From: Psychromonas sp.
GTDB lineage: Bacteria; Pseudomonadota; Gammaproteobacteria; Enterobacterales; Psychromonadaceae
Reading direction: 5' to 3'
Assembly (NCBI GenBank): GCA_023145575.1
Contig: JAGLDN010000027.1
Location: 1-9,680, forward strand
Length of the DNA stretch: 9,680 bases
This document shows, piece by piece, positions 6,284 to 9,680 of this stretch. The translations under genes were made by a program, and so were the position numbers. Under the pieces are notes generated by a model. It was not told the DNA's origin and did no database searches. It saw nothing but the letters and a program-made list of their open reading frames with translations. Every line of letters begins with the position of its first letter. Position 1 is the stretch's first letter.

Positions 6284-7549
6284 TTATAGAGAACCTTGTT
6301 TTTTATGACTGCTTATTCTTAGCCCAGAGCCCTGACCATCCATATGTGAAATTTTAGACTTCTTGGTTTTTTTGGGTTTGATAACACGGATATCAAGTCC
6401 TGATGGCGGCAAGGGTGTTAGTGGCTCAAATCCAGAATATATTTTACGCGAAATAATTTGCTGCGTTAGTTTTTCAATATCTTTAAGCAATTTAAATTCC
6501 TCATTGCACACCAGTGAAATAGATTTGCCTTCATTACCCGCGCGTCCGGTCCTGCCAATTCGATGCACATAATCTTCACTGACATGTGGTAAATCAAAAT
6601 TAACGACATAAGGCAATTGATCGATATCAATACCACGCGCAGCAATATCTGTTGCCACCAACACTTTTATTTGCCCTACTTTAAACTCTGCCAATGCACG
6701 CGTTCTTGCACCTTGACTCTTATTCCCATGGATAGCAGCCGCACTAATGTTTCGAGCCAGTAACTGTTTAGTTAATCTATTCGCACCATGCTTTGTTTTA
6801 ACGAAGACCAATACTTGCTGCCAGTTATTATCTTTAATTAATGTCGACAGCACAATTGATTTTTGGCTCTTATTTACGTCATAAATATACTGTTCAATAT
6901 TTTCAGCGGTAGTATTTCGTGGGCTAACTGACACTTCAACAGGGTTATTTACCAGACCTTTAGCCAACTTTCGAATGTCTTTGGAGAAAGTCGCAGAAAA
7001 AAGTAAATTTTGACGTTTTGCAGGTAAGACACTCAAAATACGTTTAATATCATGAATAAACCCCATATCGAGCATTCGATCTGCTTCATCGAGTACCAAA
7101 ACTTCTAATTGCTTAAATCGCACCGCATTTTGTTGATACAAATCTAAAAGTCGACCAGGGGTTGCAACTAAAATATCAACACCTTGCCGCAAAACCAGCA
7201 TTTGTGGGTTGATTTTCACACCACCAAAAACAACCGTAGAGCGTAAAGGTAAATTTTTACCATAGTTCATTACACTTTCATGAATTTGCGCTGCTAGCTC
7301 GCGTGTTGGCGTTAAAATCAACACGCGCACTTGATTGGCTTTTGCTCGCTCACCTTTCATCAAATTTGCCAGCAAAGGCAATGTGAAGCCCGCAGTTTTA
7401 CCCGTACCTGTTTGCGCGGCAGCCATCAAGTCTTTACCTGAGAGCACAACAGGGATAGCCTTCTCTTGAATAGGTGAAGGTTTACTATACCCTTGATCCT
7501 TTACTGCACTTAATAATTCGTGGGGGAGATTTAGGGATTCAAAACTCAT
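6284..7549 (-). CDS. rhlE: ATP-dependent DEAD-box RNA helicase, RhlE-like
   Basis: This is a cytosolic RNA helicase of 421 residues. All core motifs are present in order: a Q motif with an upstream aromatic (FESL at 3-6, PSPIQ at 24-28), motif I AQTGTGKT (45-52), PTREL (81-85), TPGR (130-133), DEAD (154-157), SAT (185-187), VFVKTK (248-253), ATDIAARGID (299-308) and HRIGRTGRAG (329-338). After the two RecA-like domains, a short tail includes the basic run KPKKTKKSK (391-399), probably an RNA-binding extension. RhlE-type helicases act in ribosome assembly, RNA turnover and cold growth, which is family knowledge. The ATG at 7549 is preceded by a modest ribosome binding site (ACGAGAG). It is divergent from the ybiT-like gene, with 180 bases between. 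Assignment to RhlE rather than another DEAD-box group rests on length and overall sequence feel. Confidence 0.9.
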   Translation of the reverse strand: MSFESLNLPHELLSAVKDQGYSKPSPIQEKAIPVVLSGKDLMAAAQTGTGKTAGFTLPLLANLMKGERAKANQVRVLILTPTRELAAQIHESVMNYGKNLPLRSTVVFGGVKINPQMLVLRQGVDILVATPGRLLDLYQQNAVRFKQLEVLVLDEADRMLDMGFIHDIKRILSVLPAKRQNLLFSATFSKDIRKLAKGLVNNPVEVSVSPRNTTAENIEQYIYDVNKSQKSIVLSTLIKDNNWQQVLVFVKTKHGANRLTKQLLARNISAAAIHGNKSQGARTRALAEFKVGQIKVLVATDIAARGIDIDQLPYVVNFDLPHVSEDYVHRIGRTGRAGNEGKSISLVCNEEFKLLKDIEKLTQQIISRKIYSGFEPLTPLPPSGLDIRVIKPKKTKKSKISHMDGQGSGLRISSHKKQGSL

Positions 7550-7598
7550 GAAATACTCTCGTAATTACAACAATAAATATAACGATAGTTTAACATTA

Positions 7599-7620
7599 AA
7601 ATAAGATACAAATCTTATTT
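7599..7620. promoter_or_regulatory. Perfect dyad between divergent rhlE and ybiT
   Basis: AAATAAGAT (7599-7607) and ATCTTATTT (7612-7620) form a perfect 9-bp inverted repeat with a 4-base spacer, 50 bases upstream of the rhlE start. It could be an operator in the rhlE promoter region or a hairpin in the rhlE leader. No strong -35/-10 pair stands out for either gene. Close to ybiT there are two overlapping TATAAT words (7706-7711, 7712-7717), but they are too near the ATG for a normal leader. Confidence 0.35.
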
Positions 7621-7729
7621 AATATGCCCTTAAAAATAATCGAGAACTAAAGCAAATACCATCATGCCACATATTAATGTATCATCGAGTTTCTTTTACA
7701 AATAATATAATTATAATTCGGAATTACTT

Positions 7730-9325
7730 ATGCTCTCTATATCAAACATCACCATGCAATTTGGTGCAAAACCACTTTTTGAAAATATCTCTGTTAAATT
7801 TGGTACGGGTAACCGCTATGGTTTAATCGGTGCTAATGGTTGCGGTAAATCTACACTCATGAAAATTTTAACTGGCGATCTTGAGCCAAGTTCTGGTAAT
7901 GTTTCCAAAGAGCATAACGAGCGTGTTGCAAAATTAAACCAAGATCAGTTTGCTTTTGAAAAGTTCACAGTGCTCGATACCGTCCTCATGGGCCACAACG
8001 AGATGTGGGAAGTGATGAATGAGCGAAATCGCATTTATGGATTAGCTAAAATGAGCGAAGAAGACGGCATGAAGGTTGCCAATCTTGAAACTGAATTTGC
8101 TGAAATGGACGGTTATACTGCTGAAGCACGCGCGGGTGAAATGTTACTCAGTGTTGCTATTCCCATCGAGCAACATTCTGGTTTAATGTCTGAAGTTGCC
8201 CCTGGTTGGAAGTTGCGTGTTTTACTTGCACAAGTACTCTTTTCAAACCCTGATATCATGCTACTTGATGAGCCAACCAATAACCTAGATATCGATACTA
8301 TCCGCTGGTTAGAAACAGAATTAAAGGCACGCCATTGTACCATGGTTATCATCTCACATGATCGCCATTTCTTAAACTCAGTTTGTACACATATGGCTGA
8401 TATTGATTACGGTGAATTGCGTTTATACTTGGGTAACTATGATCAATATATGACTGCTGCAACACAAGCGCGTGAACGTTTACTTTCAGATAACGCCAAG
8501 AAAAAAACACAACTCACTGAATTGCAATCATTTGTAAGTCGTTTCTCCGCGAATGCTTCAAAAGCAAAACAAGCAACATCTCGTGCAAAACAAATGGATA
8601 AAATCCAACTCGAAGAAGTAAAATCATCAAGTCGTATCAACCCATACATCATTTTCAAACAAGAAAAAAAATTGTTCCGCAATGCACTTGAAGCCATTGA
8701 TATGACAAAAGGCTTCGAAACTACATTATTTAAAAATTTAAATATAAGAATTGAAGTCGGTGAACGTGTTGCAATCATCGGTCAAAATGGTGTCGGAAAA
8801 ACTACCTTACTGCGCATATTAATGGGAGCATTAGCACTTGATTCAGGTAAATTCAAATGGTCTGATAATGCAAACTTAGGCTATTACGCACAGGATCATG
8901 CTTACGAATTTCAAAAAGATCAAACACTCATTGCGTGGATGGCACAATGGATGAAACCAGGAGATGATGAACAATCAGTGCGTGCCACATTAGGCAGGTT
9001 ATTATTTGGTGCAGATGATATCGAAAAATCAATTAAAATAATTTCAGGTGGAGAACAAGGCCGCATGCTATTTGGGAAATTAATGATGGATGCACCAAAC
9101 ATATTATTAATGGACGAGCCAACAAATCACCTAGATATGGAATCAATTGAATCTTTAAACTTAGCACTTGAAAATTATAAAGGAACATTATTGTTTGTAA
9201 GCCATGATCGTGAATTCGTATCAACGCTTGCTACACGTATTATAGAAATAAAGCCTGATAAAGTTATTGATTTCCAAGGCTCATACTTTGACTACCTAAA
9301 AAGCCAAGGTGTGATGGAAGGTTAA
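7730..9325 (+). CDS. ybiT: ABC-F family ATPase, YbiT type
   Basis: This is a soluble protein with two ATP-binding cassettes and no membrane segments. ABC-F proteins bind the ribosomal E site and tune translation; the exact role of YbiT is poorly known. At 531 residues it matches E. coli YbiT (about 530) closely in recalled sequence throughout. Cassette 1 has Walker A GANGCGKST (34-42), a signature region reading MSEVAPGWKLR (153-163) in place of LSGGQ, and Walker B/D-loop LLDEPTNNLD (178-187). The interdomain linker (about 240-310) includes ATQARERLL and is rich in Lys and Ser. Cassette 2 has GQNGVGKTT (351-359), ISGGEQGR (438-445) and LMDEPTNHLDM (460-470). Switch histidines follow in SHDRHF (209-214) and SHDREF (491-496). 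ATG at 7730 aligns with the family start and has a weak GGA upstream. It is monocistronic. Confidence 0.95.
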   Translation: MLSISNITMQFGAKPLFENISVKFGTGNRYGLIGANGCGKSTLMKILTGDLEPSSGNVSKEHNERVAKLNQDQFAFEKFTVLDTVLMGHNEMWEVMNERNRIYGLAKMSEEDGMKVANLETEFAEMDGYTAEARAGEMLLSVAIPIEQHSGLMSEVAPGWKLRVLLAQVLFSNPDIMLLDEPTNNLDIDTIRWLETELKARHCTMVIISHDRHFLNSVCTHMADIDYGELRLYLGNYDQYMTAATQARERLLSDNAKKKTQLTELQSFVSRFSANASKAKQATSRAKQMDKIQLEEVKSSSRINPYIIFKQEKKLFRNALEAIDMTKGFETTLFKNLNIRIEVGERVAIIGQNGVGKTTLLRILMGALALDSGKFKWSDNANLGYYAQDHAYEFQKDQTLIAWMAQWMKPGDDEQSVRATLGRLLFGADDIEKSIKIISGGEQGRMLFGKLMMDAPNILLMDEPTNHLDMESIESLNLALENYKGTLLFVSHDREFVSTLATRIIEIKPDKVIDFQGSYFDYLKSQGVMEG

Positions 9326-9370
9326 TATTAGATCATCTCAGTAGTGTCATGCCTGTGCAACTTAAAAATG

Positions 9371-9387
9371 CAAGGTTGCCTTGTTTT
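9371..9387 (+). terminator. Weak stem-loop with T run after ybiT
   Basis: CAAGG-TTG-CCTTG (9371-9383) is followed by TTTT and preceded by a run of five A, about 45 bases after the ybiT stop. It is nested inside a wider 8-bp inverted repeat (CATGCCTG at 9348-9355, CAGGCATG at 9414-9421). The stem is only 5 bp, so termination efficiency is doubtful. Confidence 0.35.
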
Positions 9388-9462
9388 CATAGTAAGCCGT
9401 GTTAGCGGACCAACAGGCATGGCAACTTCTAGCAATCAACAAAGTTATAACATTTCGACCTA

Positions 9463-9668
9463 TACCCATGTGACGTAAAAATGCTTTGTCAGGCTCAAGA
9501 TCGAAAATCAGAGCAAGGCAAAATATTAGGCACTTTTCAATTATTGTCACGCAGTCTTGGTTTTCGAGCTTGTGCCCCGCAGGGCAAGACAACTAGTACC
9601 AAGGTGCGTTGATATAAAATCTCTATGTAAAATAACCACTTAGGAATTAACGTCTTTATTTTAATTCG
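9463..9668 (-). repeat. Composite intergenic repeat, copy B (inverted)
   Basis: This is the inverted counterpart of 457-735. The end TACCCATGTGACG (from 9463) leads into ATGCTTTGTCAG and a 13-bp exact match TCAGAGCAAGGCA (9508-9520). The AT-rich end is 9628-9667 on the minus strand. It is about 205 bp against about 280 bp for copy A, the difference being in the middle. A GC-rich stem lies inside (GCCC 9574-9577 with GGGC 9582-9585, extended by CTT/AAG around a bulge). The 76-codon minus-strand frame 9362-9592 that crosses it has no protein features and is not annotated. Confidence 0.65.
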
Positions 9669-9680
9669 ACCTTTGGTGAT

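Noticed and set aside
7730..9325. Antibiotic-resistance ABC-F protein
   Set aside because: Length and sequence follow the YbiT group throughout, and the neighbourhood is housekeeping.
9362..9592. A 76-codon minus-strand frame after ybiT
   Set aside because: It lies within the composite repeat copy B, and homologous sequence in copy A is not open.

Overview
This window looks like chromosome of a marine gammaproteobacterium, probably in or near the Psychromonas / Moritella / Colwellia / Shewanella group. The basis is four housekeeping proteins of gammaproteobacterial type (FbaA, Pgk, an RhlE-like DEAD-box helicase and a YbiT-type ABC-F ATPase), an AT-rich background, and intergenic spaces full of a short dispersed repeat that begins TATACCCATG. 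The genus is an inference from memory of similar repeats, not a search result.

Layout from left to right. Positions 1-822 hold no gene. They contain several copies of the dispersed repeat in both orientations, a near-perfect 37-nt hairpin (419-455) and one copy of a larger composite repeat (457-735). Positions 823-3179, minus strand, hold the glycolytic pair pgk-fba, transcribed pgk then fba, with a good sigma70-like promoter ahead of pgk. The epd (or gap) gene that often precedes pgk in gammaproteobacteria is absent. Positions 3180-3892 are a second gene-free stretch containing degenerate repeat copies and an AT hairpin. Positions 3893-6251 look like the remains of a small integrated element. 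It is bounded by an exact 16-bp direct repeat and contains a broken radC-type gene, a 68-residue tail of an AlbA_2-type ATP-binding protein, and a tyrosine integrase with about four 1-nt frameshifts. Positions 6284-7549 (minus) carry the RhlE-like helicase, divergent from a ybiT-like gene at 7730-9325 (plus). The last 355 bases hold a weak terminator and a second, inverted copy of the composite repeat.

The intact genes work independently. Fba and Pgk catalyse central glycolysis/gluconeogenesis, RhlE remodels RNA, and YbiT is a translation-associated ATPase. I found no convincing new biological system. The most useful observations are the mutation-by-mutation reconstruction of the dead element, its candidate attachment repeats, and the repeat architecture, including the inverted composite pair that brackets almost the whole window.
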